Under the pieces are notes generated by a model. The model ran no database searches. It saw only the letters and a program-made list of their open reading frames with translations, and was not told the origin of the DNA. A program made the translations under genes and the position numbers. Of a DNA stretch of 64,000 bases, positions 56,364 through 64,000 are shown in pieces. Numbering within the stretch: position 1 is the stretch's first letter; each line of letters begins with the position of its first letter. Source of the stretch: Streptomyces sp. Ru73 (GTDB lineage Bacteria; Actinomycetota; Actinomycetes; Streptomycetales; Streptomycetaceae); assembly GCF_002920575.1 (NCBI RefSeq), contig NZ_PQSQ01000003.1, forward strand, positions 116,638-180,637, given 5' to 3'.

Positions 56364-57437
56364 GTGACGGACAACCCTGTGATCACGACTACAGGCCTCA
56401 CCAAGGTCTACCGATCGGGCGACCGCGAGGTCACCGCGCTGGACGGCGTCGACCTGCACGTCCGCGAGGGCGAGGTGTACGGCGTCATCGGCCAGAGCGG
56501 CGCCGGCAAGTCCACGCTCATCCGGTGCGTGAACCTCCTGGAGCGCCCCACCTCGGGCACGGTCACCGTGGCCGGCCAGGACCTCACCGCGCTCGCCGGA
56601 CGCGGCCAGCGGGCGAACCCCGCACTGCGTGCCGCGCGCAGCCACATCGGCATGGTCTTCCAGCACTTCAACCTGCTGTCCTCGCGCACCGTCCAGGACA
56701 ACATCGAATTCCCGCTGGAGATCCTCAAGGTCTCCCGCCGCGAGCGCCGCCGCAAGGCGCTGGAGCTGCTGGACCTGGTCGGCCTCGCCGACAAGGCCAA
56801 GGCGTACCCCGCCCAGCTCTCCGGCGGCCAGAAGCAGCGCGTCGGCATCGCCCGCGCGCTCGCCGGCGACCCGAAGGTGCTCCTCTCCGACGAGGCCACC
56901 AGCGCCCTGGACCCGGAGACCACCCGCTCCATCCTCCAGCTGCTGCGCGACCTCAACCGCCAGCTCGGCCTCACCGTCCTGCTCATCACCCACGAGATGG
57001 ACGTCGTGAAGAGCATCTGCGACTCCGCCGCGCTCATGAAGGGCGGCCGGATCGTCGAGCAGGGCACCGTCTCCGAGCTGCTGGCCACCCCCGGCTCGGA
57101 ACTGGCCACGGAGCTGTTCCCGGTCACCGGCGAGGCCACCGCCGACGACCGCACCGTCGTGGACGTCACCTTCCACGGCGAGGCGGCCACCGAGCCGGTC
57201 ATCTCCACCCTCTCGCGGACCTACAACGTCGACGTGTCGATCCTCGGCGCCGCCATGGACACCGTCGGCGGCAAGCAGATCGGCCGGATGCGCATCGAGC
57301 TGCCCGGCCGCTTCGAGGACAACGTCGTACCGATCGGCTTCCTGCGCGAGCAGGGCCTCCAGGTCGACGTCGTCGGCCGGGACGTCCCGGCCCAGGCGTC
57401 CGCCTCCGCCGTGCTGACCAAGGAGGTCGCCAAGTGA
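56364..57437 (+). CDS. metN: Methionine ABC transporter, ATP-binding protein
   Basis: 357 residues. Walker A is GVIGQSGAGKSTLIRCVNLL, the Q-loop follows in FQHFNLLSSRTVQDN, the ABC signature is AQLSGGQKQRVGIARAL, and Walker B is VLLSDEATSALDPETT. The C-terminal NIL (ferredoxin-like) regulatory domain, from about residue 270, is present (TEPVISTLSRTYNVDVSILG; RMRIELPG). That domain binds methionine and inhibits transport. GTG at 56364 is used; a second GTG (NPV) lies five codons in. Its stop overlaps the GTG of metI. Confidence 0.94.
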   Translation: MTDNPVITTTGLTKVYRSGDREVTALDGVDLHVREGEVYGVIGQSGAGKSTLIRCVNLLERPTSGTVTVAGQDLTALAGRGQRANPALRAARSHIGMVFQHFNLLSSRTVQDNIEFPLEILKVSRRERRRKALELLDLVGLADKAKAYPAQLSGGQKQRVGIARALAGDPKVLLSDEATSALDPETTRSILQLLRDLNRQLGLTVLLITHEMDVVKSICDSAALMKGGRIVEQGTVSELLATPGSELATELFPVTGEATADDRTVVDVTFHGEAATEPVISTLSRTYNVDVSILGAAMDTVGGKQIGRMRIELPGRFEDNVVPIGFLREQGLQVDVVGRDVPAQASASAVLTKEVAK

Positions 57438-58210
57438 CCTGGAACGACATGCAGCCGGTGCTGCAGGACGGCATCCTCGACACCCTCTTCATGGTGTGGT
57501 GGTCCACCGTCTACACCGTCATCGGCGGCCTGATCCTCGGCGTCCTGCTCGTCCTCACCGACCGCGGCGGCCAGCTGCAGAACACCGCGGTCAACAAGGT
57601 CGTCAGCGTCGTGGTGAACATCGGCCGCTCGCTGCCCTTCATCATCCTGATGATCGCGATCATCCCGTTCACCCGCTTCGTCGTCGGCACCTCCATCGGC
57701 CCCTCGGCCGCCGTCGTGCCGCTCGCCGTCGGCGCCGTCCCCTTCTTCGCGCGCCTGGTGGAGACCTCCCTGCGCGAGGTGGACGGCGGGCTCGTCGAGG
57801 CCGCCCAGTCCATGGGCGGCGGCACCTGGACGATCGTCTTCAAGGTGCTGCTCCCGCAGGCGCTGCCCTCGCTGGTCGCCAGCCTCACCAACACCGTCAT
57901 CACGATCATCAGCTACTCGGCGATGGCCGGCGCGCTCGGCGCCGGCGGCCTCGGCAGCGTCGCCATCACCTACGGCCAGCAGCGGTACGACATGCGTTTC
58001 ATGCTGGTCACCGTGGTACTGATCATCGTGATCGTCACCGTCGTCCAGCTCATCGGCGACCTGGTCGTCCGGCGGCTCTCCCGCCGCGGCTCCCGCGCCG
58101 CCGCCCCCGTACGCCTGCTGAAGTCGCCCAAGGCCCGCACCGCGGCCCCGGACCCCGAGGCCCGCACCGACGCGGCCATGGTCCGCGAGACCGCGGACGA
58201 GGCCGCCTGA
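57434..58210 (+). CDS. metI: Methionine ABC transporter, permease
   Basis: 258 residues with five to six membrane helices. The EAA loop is ETSLREVDGGLVEAAQSMGG with LLPQALPSLVASLTNTVITI, the coupling helix contacting MetN. Helices also include TVYTVIGGLILGVLLVLT and SVVVNIGRSLPFIILMIAII. GTG at 57434 lies in the metN stop. The C-terminal 45 residues are a charged tail. Together with MetN and MetQ it imports methionine. Confidence 0.94.
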   Translation: MTWNDMQPVLQDGILDTLFMVWWSTVYTVIGGLILGVLLVLTDRGGQLQNTAVNKVVSVVVNIGRSLPFIILMIAIIPFTRFVVGTSIGPSAAVVPLAVGAVPFFARLVETSLREVDGGLVEAAQSMGGGTWTIVFKVLLPQALPSLVASLTNTVITIISYSAMAGALGAGGLGSVAITYGQQRYDMRFMLVTVVLIIVIVTVVQLIGDLVVRRLSRRGSRAAAPVRLLKSPKARTAAPDPEARTDAAMVRETADEAA

Positions 58211-58277
58211 GCCACCGCCCCCCTGGAGCCCGGACCCTTTGCCGGGCGCAATCCCACCGGTAAGAAAGGCACTCTTC

Positions 58278-59129
58278 GTGCGTAACACCGTCAAGCTCAC
58301 CGGCGCCGTCGCGGCCGCCGCCGCAGCCACCCTCGCCCTCGGCGCCTGCAGCGCCCCGTCCGACCCGGACACCGGCAAGAAGGACGACGCGAGCGCCCCG
58401 CTCGTCGTCGGCGCCACCTCCGTCCCGCACGCCGAGATCCTGGAGTACGTCAAGAAGGACCTGGCGCCCAAGGAGAACCTCAAGCTCCAGATCAAGACCT
58501 TCGACGACTACCAGCTCGTCAACCCGGCGACCAAGGACGGCAGCCTGGACGCCAACTACTTCCAGACCAAGGAATTCCTCGACGACTGGAACAAGAAGAA
58601 CGACGGCAGCATCGAGCCCGTCGTCAACGTCCACGTCGAGCCCATGGGCGTCTACTCCAAGAAGCTCGACAAGCTCTCCGAGCTGAAGTCCGGCGACACC
58701 GTCGGCGTGCCCAACGACGCCAGCAACGAGGCACGCGCCCTGAAGCTGCTCGACAAGGCCGGCGCCATCGAGCTCAAGGCCGGCGCCCCCGCCGTCCCCG
58801 GCCTGAACGACATCAAGGACAAGAAGGGCCTGAACATCAAGGAGTCCAAGGCGGAACTCCTGGCCCCGCAGCTGAGCGACTACGACGCCGCCGTCATCAA
58901 CGGCAACTACGCCATCGCCGCCAAGCTCAGCCCCAAGTCCGACTCCCTGGCCATCGAGTCCGCCAAGAACAGCCCCTACGCCAACTTCCTCGCCGTCGAC
59001 AAGAGCGAGAAGAAGGACCCGCGCGTGCAGAAGCTCGCGAAGCTGCTCAACTCGGACCAGGTCAAGAAGTTCATCGAGACCCACTACAAGGACGGCTCCG
59101 TGCTGCCCTCCTTCAGCAAGGCGAGCTGA
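58278..59129 (+). CDS. metQ: Methionine ABC transporter, substrate-binding lipoprotein
   Basis: 283 residues. The signal peptide VRNTVKLTGAVAAAAAATLA ends with the lipobox LGACS, so it is anchored at the outside of the membrane. Family motifs: VVGATSVPHAEILEYVK, DYQLVNPATKDGSLDANYFQ and VHVEPMGVYSKKLDKLSEL. GTG at 58278 follows AAAGG. The NlpA/MetQ pattern plus metNI upstream make methionine the likely ligand. A terminator hairpin follows the stop. Confidence 0.94.
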   Translation: MRNTVKLTGAVAAAAAATLALGACSAPSDPDTGKKDDASAPLVVGATSVPHAEILEYVKKDLAPKENLKLQIKTFDDYQLVNPATKDGSLDANYFQTKEFLDDWNKKNDGSIEPVVNVHVEPMGVYSKKLDKLSELKSGDTVGVPNDASNEARALKLLDKAGAIELKAGAPAVPGLNDIKDKKGLNIKESKAELLAPQLSDYDAAVINGNYAIAAKLSPKSDSLAIESAKNSPYANFLAVDKSEKKDPRVQKLAKLLNSDQVKKFIETHYKDGSVLPSFSKAS

Positions 59130-59148
59130 CCCGCCGCACACCCCGTAC

Positions 59149-59189
59149 GACGGCCCGTACCTGCCTTACCAGTGCAGATACGGGCCGTC
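59149..59189. terminator. Terminator hairpin after metNIQ
   Basis: GACGGCCCGTA (59149-59159) and TACGGGCCGTC (59179-59189) form a perfect 11-bp stem with a 19-nt loop, 20 bp after the metQ stop. Confidence 0.75.
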
Positions 59190-59330
59190 ATACTTGGCAC
59201 ATTCGCAAGCAGATGCTGCATGCTTGTGCACTCAGGAAACGGGCAGGACAGCCCGAACGTACTCACGGAGCTGCACGGAGCCGTACGGCGCTTCGCGGAG
59301 CTCTGCGTCCACCGCGTGGGAGCAGGCTGC

Positions 59331-59966
59331 ATGACATCCACCTTTCCGGACATCTCCATCAGCACGGAGCGTCTGGTGCTGCGGCCCTTCGACGACACGG
59401 ACATCCCCGCGCTCGGCGACATGATGAACGACGAAGCCGTCGTCGCCTGGACCGCGCAGCCCTTCCCCTACACCACGGCGCACGCCGAGGAGTGGGTCAC
59501 CACCGGCGCCCCCGCCGTCCGCACCTCGGGCCGCGGCCTCGCCCTCGCCGTCACCGAGTTCCTCACCCAGCGCCTCGTCGGCACCGTCCGCGTCGACCGC
59601 ACCGACTGGCGGATACGCGGCGCCGAACTCTCCTACATCACGGCCCCCTGGGCCCGCGGCGAGGGCTACGCCTGCGAATCGGCCCTGGCCGTCGCCCAGT
59701 GGCTCTTCCGCGACCAGAAGTTCGAACGCCTGGAACTGCGCACCGCAGCCGACAACACCGCGGCCCAGCAGGTCGCCCAGAAACTCGGCTGCATCAGCGA
59801 GGGCGTCCTGCGCAACGCCTGGATAGCCCGCTCCCGCACCGAGGACGGCGGCTGGACCGACATCCGCACCGACCTCATCGTCTGGAGCCTGCTCCCCGAG
59901 GACTTCGACGGGCTCCCGGAGCGCACGGCCGACGCCGGCGGCTTCGCGTACCCCGAGTGGAACTGA
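59331..59966 (+). CDS. GNAT-family N-acetyltransferase (RimJ/RimL-like)
   Basis: 211 residues. ISTERLVLRPFDDTDIPALG is the RimJ/L-type N-terminal signature. The acetyl-CoA-binding region is TAPWARGEGYACESALAVAQ, and FERLELRTAADNTAAQQVAQ with KLGCISEGVLRN completes motif B. Such enzymes acetylate ribosomal or other small substrates. ATG at 59331 is used; the ORF is open 159 bp further upstream but without family sequence. Confidence 0.9.
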   Translation: MTSTFPDISISTERLVLRPFDDTDIPALGDMMNDEAVVAWTAQPFPYTTAHAEEWVTTGAPAVRTSGRGLALAVTEFLTQRLVGTVRVDRTDWRIRGAELSYITAPWARGEGYACESALAVAQWLFRDQKFERLELRTAADNTAAQQVAQKLGCISEGVLRNAWIARSRTEDGGWTDIRTDLIVWSLLPEDFDGLPERTADAGGFAYPEWN

Positions 59967-60137
59967 GGCCACGCGGCGGCCGGCCGGCCGCACACCCCCG
60001 CACGCACGCCCGGCAGTACAGCCCACCGGTCGGGGTACCCTCCTGATCCACACCCGCACGACGGGCCGACCGCACGAACGGCTGCACGACCAGCCGTACG
60101 GGACGACCGCACGACGAGACCAGGGAGACACCTGCAG

Positions 60138-61358
60138 ATGGCCGACCGCGTCACCGTGATCGGGTGGGACGGCTCGCCTCTGACCGCCGCCGCACGCTCC
60201 GCACTGAGCGCGGCGACCCTGGTGGCCGGCGCCGCCCACCACCTGGCACTCAAGGAAGTACCGCCCGCCGCCGAACGCATCAGGCTCGGCAGCGTCGAAC
60301 TGGCCGCCCGCAGGATCGCTCAGCACCGCGGCACCGCCGTCGTCCTCGCCGACGGCGACCCCGGCTTCTTCGGCGTCGTCCGCACCCTGCGCGCCCCCGA
60401 ACACGGCCTCGAGGTCGAGGTCGTCCCCGCCGTCTCCTCCGTCGCCGCCGCCTTCGCCCGCGCCGGCATGCCCTGGGACGACGCCCAGATCGTCGTCGCC
60501 CACAGCCGCGACCTGCGCCGCGCCGTCAACGTCTGCCGCGCCCACACCAAGGTCGCCGTCCTCACCTCACCCGGCGCCGGGCCCGCCGAACTCGCCCTCC
60601 TCCTGCGCGACGTGCACCGCACCTTCGTCATCTGCGAAGCGCTCGGCACCACCCAGGAGCAGGTGACCGTCCTCACGTCCGACAAGGCCGCCGACCACGT
60701 CTGGCGCGACCCCAACGTCGTCATCGTCGTCGGCGGACCCGCCGGCAGCGCCGCAGCCCAGGGCAGCAACTGGCTCGCGGGCCACGAAGTCGGCTACCCC
60801 GCGGGGCCACGCGGCTGGGGCCTCTCCGACAGCGCCTACGGCGGCGGCCTCACCGAGGGCGAGTCCGTCCAGCTGCGCACCGCCCAGCTCGCCCGCCTCG
60901 GGCCCGCCATCGGCGACCTGGTCTGGGACATCGGCTCCGGCTCCGGCGCCGCCGCCGTGGAGGCCGCCCGCTTCGGCGCCGCCGTCATCGCCGTCGACGC
61001 CGACGAGGACGCCTGCGCCCGTACGACGGCCGTGGGCCGCAGGTACGGCGTACAGCTCCAGGTCGTGCACGGCCGGGCGCCCCAGGTGCTCGAAGACCTG
61101 CCCGAACCGGACGTGGTACGCATCGGGGGCGGCGGCACCGCCGTCGTCACCGCCTGCGCGGCCCGCCGCCCCGAACGCATCGTCACCCACGCCGCCACCC
61201 GCGACGAGGCCGAAGCGCTCGGCCGCGCGCTGGCCGACGGGGGCTACGAAGTGGAGTGCGCACTGCTCCAGTCCGTCGAGCTGGACACCTCCGCGTGGGT
61301 GGAGCGGGAGCGGGCCGTCGTCTTCCTCGTCTGCGGTTACCGCGTGCATCACCCCTGA
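60138..61358 (+). CDS. cobL: Precorrin-6Y C5,15-methyltransferase (decarboxylating), CobL / CbiE-CbiT fusion
   Basis: 406 residues with two domains. CbiE-type (about 1-200): VTVIGWDGSPLTAAARSALS, DGDPGFFGVVRTL and EVVPAVSSVAAAFARAGM, the tetrapyrrole methylase motifs. CbiT-type (about 225-400): the SAM loop in GDLVWDIGSGSGAAAVEAAR and DEDACARTTAVGRRYGVQLQ. It methylates C5 and C15 and decarboxylates in cobalamin synthesis. It is the only clear corrin-pathway gene here; the CobS/CobT-like pair is 36 kb away. Confidence 0.93.
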   Translation: MADRVTVIGWDGSPLTAAARSALSAATLVAGAAHHLALKEVPPAAERIRLGSVELAARRIAQHRGTAVVLADGDPGFFGVVRTLRAPEHGLEVEVVPAVSSVAAAFARAGMPWDDAQIVVAHSRDLRRAVNVCRAHTKVAVLTSPGAGPAELALLLRDVHRTFVICEALGTTQEQVTVLTSDKAADHVWRDPNVVIVVGGPAGSAAAQGSNWLAGHEVGYPAGPRGWGLSDSAYGGGLTEGESVQLRTAQLARLGPAIGDLVWDIGSGSGAAAVEAARFGAAVIAVDADEDACARTTAVGRRYGVQLQVVHGRAPQVLEDLPEPDVVRIGGGGTAVVTACAARRPERIVTHAATRDEAEALGRALADGGYEVECALLQSVELDTSAWVERERAVVFLVCGYRVHHP

Positions 61359-61426
61359 CCCGATCGGTCACCCGTGGGAGGTAGGCTGGCGGATCGTTGC
61401 GCCGCCGTTCCGCGAGCGGAGCCGTA

Positions 61427-61459
61427 GGTCAAAAACCGGAAAAATCCGTGGTTTTGACC
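61427..61459 (+). promoter_or_regulatory. Hairpin in the leader of the following gene
   Basis: GGTCAAAAACC (61427-61437) and GGTTTTGACC (61450-61459), with inner CGGA/TCCG pairing, form a long, slightly bulged stem. It lies in the 239-nt region between cobL and the next gene, downstream of a possible -10 TAGGCT (about 61383). It may be a structured 5'-UTR. No known riboswitch motif is recognised. Confidence 0.45.
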
Positions 61460-61597
61460 GCACAAGATGCTCTTGAAGGCGGACGTGCCGCGAGGCGCGC
61501 TCGCTCGTTCTCGCTATGGGGGCGGTCGGCGCGTGCCGCGGTCGAGCGCGTCGGACGAGCGGTTGGAAGGAGCACTACCGATGGGCGAGGGGTACGC

Positions 61598-64000
61598 ATG
61601 ACCGACACCGGCCAGGTCCCGGGCGAGGGACTGCCGGAGAACGCAGGCGGACATCCCGGAGGGCCGCTGCCCGCGGCCGCTCCCGCCCCTGCGGACGCCG
61701 GCCCGCAGCAGCCGCACGACGCGTACGCCTACGTCGACACCGCCGAGCAGGGCGAGGACGACGACCTCCTGATGCCGGGCGCCCAGGGCGCCTGGGGCAG
61801 CGAGCAGCAGGCGCACACCGAGCAGCCGCCGTACACCGACTACACCCCGGGCCGGGGCGCGGTGTACGACCCGGTGGCCGCGTACGACCCGACGCCGTAC
61901 GAGCCGGTGGCGTACGCCGAGGAGCAGCCCGCGCAGCCGTCCGCCGCGCCCGCGGGCGCGCACGAGCAGGGCGGCCGGGACACCGGCTCCGTCGACGTCA
62001 GCGGCGTACGGACGCCCGAGGCCCCGCAGCAGCCGGCCGCGGCCCCGCAGCCGGCCGCCCCGCAGCCCGGCGTGACGCCGCCGGGTGCGATGCCGGGCCA
62101 GGCCGCGATGCCGAAGCAGAGCACGCCCCCGCGCCGCCCGCTGCACATGGGACCGCCCGTCCCGGAGGCGCACACCGGCGGCGTGGTCCGCTCGCTCGCC
62201 GACCGCGGCCCCGCCGGCACGCCCCAGCCGCCCCAGCGGCACGCGGGCCCGCCGACCGTGGGCCCCGAGTACCTCGACATCCCGCGCGACGAGCCGGGAC
62301 CGCTGCCGGAACCGGCGCCGATGCCGGAGGCGGCACCGGCGCCCGGTCCGCTGCCTGAGGAGGGCGCCCCGCAGGCGACGGCCCAGCAGGGTGCGCCGAT
62401 GCCTGCGGCGGGGGCGCACCCGTCGGTCCAGCCGGCCGCGGCGGACCAGCCGGAGCAGCAGGCGCCGTCGGCCGCAGCGCAGCCGGTGCAGGCGGAACAG
62501 CCCGTACCGGCTCCGGAGCACGGTGGCGTGTCCATTCCGGCGCAGATGCCGGCGTGGGGCGCGGAGCCGGTGGGTGCGGCGAACGCGCCGGTGGCCGGTC
62601 CGGCCGAGGAGACGGACGCCGGTGCGGACGCTGCTGCCGGTCAGGTGGCCGAGGCGGGCGGGGAGCCGGCCGCCGAGCCGGAGCACGCGGCCGAGGCCGG
62701 TACGGCGCAGGCGGCGCCCGCCGAGCAGCCGCAGGCCGAGGAGCAGCCGCAGGAGGACGTGCAGCACGCCGTCGCGGCGCCGCTCCCCGAGGCCGAGGCG
62801 GCGGAACACACCGCTGCCGACCAGGCCGAGCCGGAGCCCGGCGCGCCGGCCGACGCCGCCGCGCAGCAGAACGACACCCAGGGCGAGCAGGGCCCGGCGG
62901 ACGACGGTGCGGCCGAGGCCGTACCGGCGGCCGCGGAGCAGCCCGCGCAGCCCGCAGCAGAGGAACACGTGCACAACGAAGACCAGGCCGTGGCCGAGCA
63001 GGCCCCGGCCGCCGCGCCCACCGAGGCGCAGCCCGCAGCGGACGACCGGACCGCGGAGCCGGCGCCGCAGGACGCCGCCGAGCTGGTCCAGCTCGGCGAG
63101 GACGCGGCGGAGGCGCAGGGCGCCCCGGCGGCCGAGCCGGACCAGGCGCCCGAGGGCGGCCAGGTGGCCGAGGCCGGTACGAAGGTGCCGCGGGCCCGTT
63201 CGGCGCGGTCGGCCAAGGCGAAGGCCACCCAGGCCGCGATCAACGCCGCCTTCGCGGCGGACCCGGTCGAGGCCGTGGTGCCGGCGGAGGGTGCCGTTGC
63301 CGCCGCTCCCGCGGTTGCCGACGAGGCCGCGGCCGCGGAGACGGCCGAGGCTCCTGAGGCGGTGGAGACGGCCGAGAGCACTGAGGTCTCTGAGGCTCCT
63401 GAGGCGCCGCAGCCCGAGACGGTTCCGCAGCCCGAGGCGGCCGCTGAGGGCGAGCCGGCCGTGGGCGAGGCGCCGGAGGCCGCGGAGGCGGCTTCCCCGG
63501 ACGCGGCAGCCGCCGTGGACGGCACCGCCGAGGAGCCGGCAGCCGGGGACGCGCCCGCTGTGGACGCGACTCCCGCAGAGGCCACTCCCGACGCGGCGAC
63601 GCCCGCCGACGCGGCCGCCCCCGCCGCGCAGGCCGCCGAGCCCGCGAACGGGACCGACGTGCCCGAGGTACCGGACGCCCCCGGCGCACCCGCCGAGGCC
63701 GCAGCGGAACCGGCCCCCGAAGCGGTGGCGCCCGAAGCGGCGGCCCCCGAAGCGGTGGCCCCCGAAGCGGCGGCCACCGATGGTGAGCCCGAGGCAGCGG
63801 CCGAGGCCGAGGCCGTTGCCGCCGCCGACGCCGAGGCACCCGCTGAGCCCGCCGCCGACGCCGCCCGGCCGCCACCGAGGCCGCTCCCGAGCCCGACGCC
63901 CAGAGCGCCCCGGCGCCGAGCCCGCCCCCGAGCCGAGCCGCAGCCGGGCTCCCGAAGCCGACGCCGAATCCGGTGGCGACGCCGAGCCGCAGCCCGTCCC
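61598..64000 (+). CDS. Long Ala/Glu/Pro-rich protein, N-terminal part (possibly extended CobT phosphoribosyltransferase)
   Basis: Starts MTDTGQVPGEGLPENAGGHP and continues for over 750 codons to the window edge without a stop. Composition is dominated by Ala, Glu, Pro and Gln, with tandem-like runs (for example APEAVAPEAAAPEAVAPEAA) and a region of Tyr/Pro-rich sequence near residues 75-105 (EQPPYTDYTPGRGAVYDPV). No globular domain is seen. From memory, some Streptomyces nicotinate-nucleotide-DMB phosphoribosyltransferases (CobT) after cobL carry such extensions; this is unverified. In the last about 130 bp the frame turns Arg-rich, suggesting indels (see findings). A six-codon ORF with a strong ribosome site overlaps the start. 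Confidence 0.6.
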   Translation, partial: MTDTGQVPGEGLPENAGGHPGGPLPAAAPAPADAGPQQPHDAYAYVDTAEQGEDDDLLMPGAQGAWGSEQQAHTEQPPYTDYTPGRGAVYDPVAAYDPTPYEPVAYAEEQPAQPSAAPAGAHEQGGRDTGSVDVSGVRTPEAPQQPAAAPQPAAPQPGVTPPGAMPGQAAMPKQSTPPRRPLHMGPPVPEAHTGGVVRSLADRGPAGTPQPPQRHAGPPTVGPEYLDIPRDEPGPLPEPAPMPEAAPAPGPLPEEGAPQATAQQGAPMPAAGAHPSVQPAAADQPEQQAPSAAAQPVQAEQPVPAPEHGGVSIPAQMPAWGAEPVGAANAPVAGPAEETDAGADAAAGQVAEAGGEPAAEPEHAAEAGTAQAAPAEQPQAEEQPQEDVQHAVAAPLPEAEAAEHTAADQAEPEPGAPADAAAQQNDTQGEQGPADDGAAEAVPAAAEQPAQPAAEEHVHNEDQAVAEQAPAAAPTEAQPAADDRTAEPAPQDAAELVQLGEDAAEAQGAPAAEPDQAPEGGQVAEAGTKVPRARSARSAKAKATQAAINAAFAADPVEAVVPAEGAVAAAPAVADEAAAAETAEAPEAVETAESTEVSEAPEAPQPETVPQPEAAAEGEPAVGEAPEAAEAASPDAAAAVDGTAEEPAAGDAPAVDATPAEATPDAATPADAAAPAAQAAEPANGTDVPEVPDAPGAPAEAAAEPAPEAVAPEAAAPEAVAPEAAATDGEPEAAAEAEAVAAADAEAPAEPAADAARPPPRPLPSPTPRAPRRRARPRAEPQPGSRSRRRIRWRRRAAARP

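Noticed and set aside
62641..63875. Minus-strand Ala/Ser-rich and Arg/Pro-rich ORFs opposite the long acidic ORF
   Set aside because: They mirror the repetitive Ala/Glu codons of the plus strand and have no independent support.

Overview
The window is high-GC actinobacterial chromosome, almost certainly Streptomyces. Third codon positions are strongly G/C, GTG and TTG starts are frequent, 4-bp ATGA/GTGA stop-start overlaps are common, and the family mix is typical: an XRE/DUF397 pair, an F420-dependent oxidoreductase, a Tat-exported GlpQ, MocR and IclR regulators, and leaderless promoters. There is one tRNA gene (Pro, GGG). I see no rRNA, CRISPR array, transposase, integrase or prophage.

Layout. 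(1) 1-4.8 kb: edge of a D-2-hydroxyacid dehydrogenase gene, a lone beta-ketoacyl synthase, a SAM-methyltransferase joined in frame to a GNAT acetyltransferase, and an F420-type oxidoreductase. (2) 5.0-9.9 kb: argCJBDR, tightly coupled, under a promoter overlapped by an ARG box. argG and argH lie 30 kb further on (40.2-42.9 kb), argG with its own ARG-box promoter. (3) 10-14.2 kb: PPOX-fold protein, single-domain globin, small secreted protein and a fused SecDF. (4) 14.2-29 kb: an apparently complete taurine dissimilation locus. It holds an APC permease, a taurine:pyruvate-type aminotransferase, alanine dehydrogenase, a divergent MocR regulator, an IclR regulator divergent from sulfoacetaldehyde acetyltransferase (xsc), and a short phosphate acetyltransferase (pta). 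Together these would convert taurine to acetyl-CoA, ammonia and sulfite. Inside it lies a same-strand set of IclR, CobS-like AAA+ ATPase, CobT-like VWA protein and ADP-ribosylglycohydrolase with no obvious place in the pathway.

(5) 29-34 kb: XRE/DUF397 pair; an XRE-TetR fusion regulator divergent from a coupled cyclase-family/acyl-CoA ligase pair. (6) 34-39.4 kb: an Amt transporter with Glu replacing the first pore His, preceded by a GlnR-like repeat array, then a 1,235-residue six-cupredoxin multicopper oxidase. (7) 39.4-47.7 kb: tRNA-Pro, a frameshifted DUF488 gene, argG, argH, and a 1,562-residue TPR protein with C-terminal membrane anchor. (8) 47.8-55 kb: TetR/MFS efflux pair with a palindromic operator, SnoaL-like protein, PlsC, GlpQ with a possible PHO box, a small sigma factor, GNAT and two small membrane proteins. 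(9) 55.3-64 kb: HAD phosphatase, metNIQ preceded by a leaderless Met/Cys-containing leader ORF, GNAT, cobL, and the start of a very long Ala/Glu/Pro-rich ORF that runs off the window and shows signs of single-base deletions near the edge.

The best leads are the taurine locus with its embedded AAA+/VWA/ADP-ribosylhydrolase set, the giant multicopper oxidase with permuted copper motifs, the His-to-Glu Amt with its GlnR-like site, and the Met/Cys leader ORF before metNIQ. Two places (DUF488, and the last about 130 bp) look like single-base indels, so assembly error must be considered there. All functional calls are from reading sequence and family knowledge; no searches were run.
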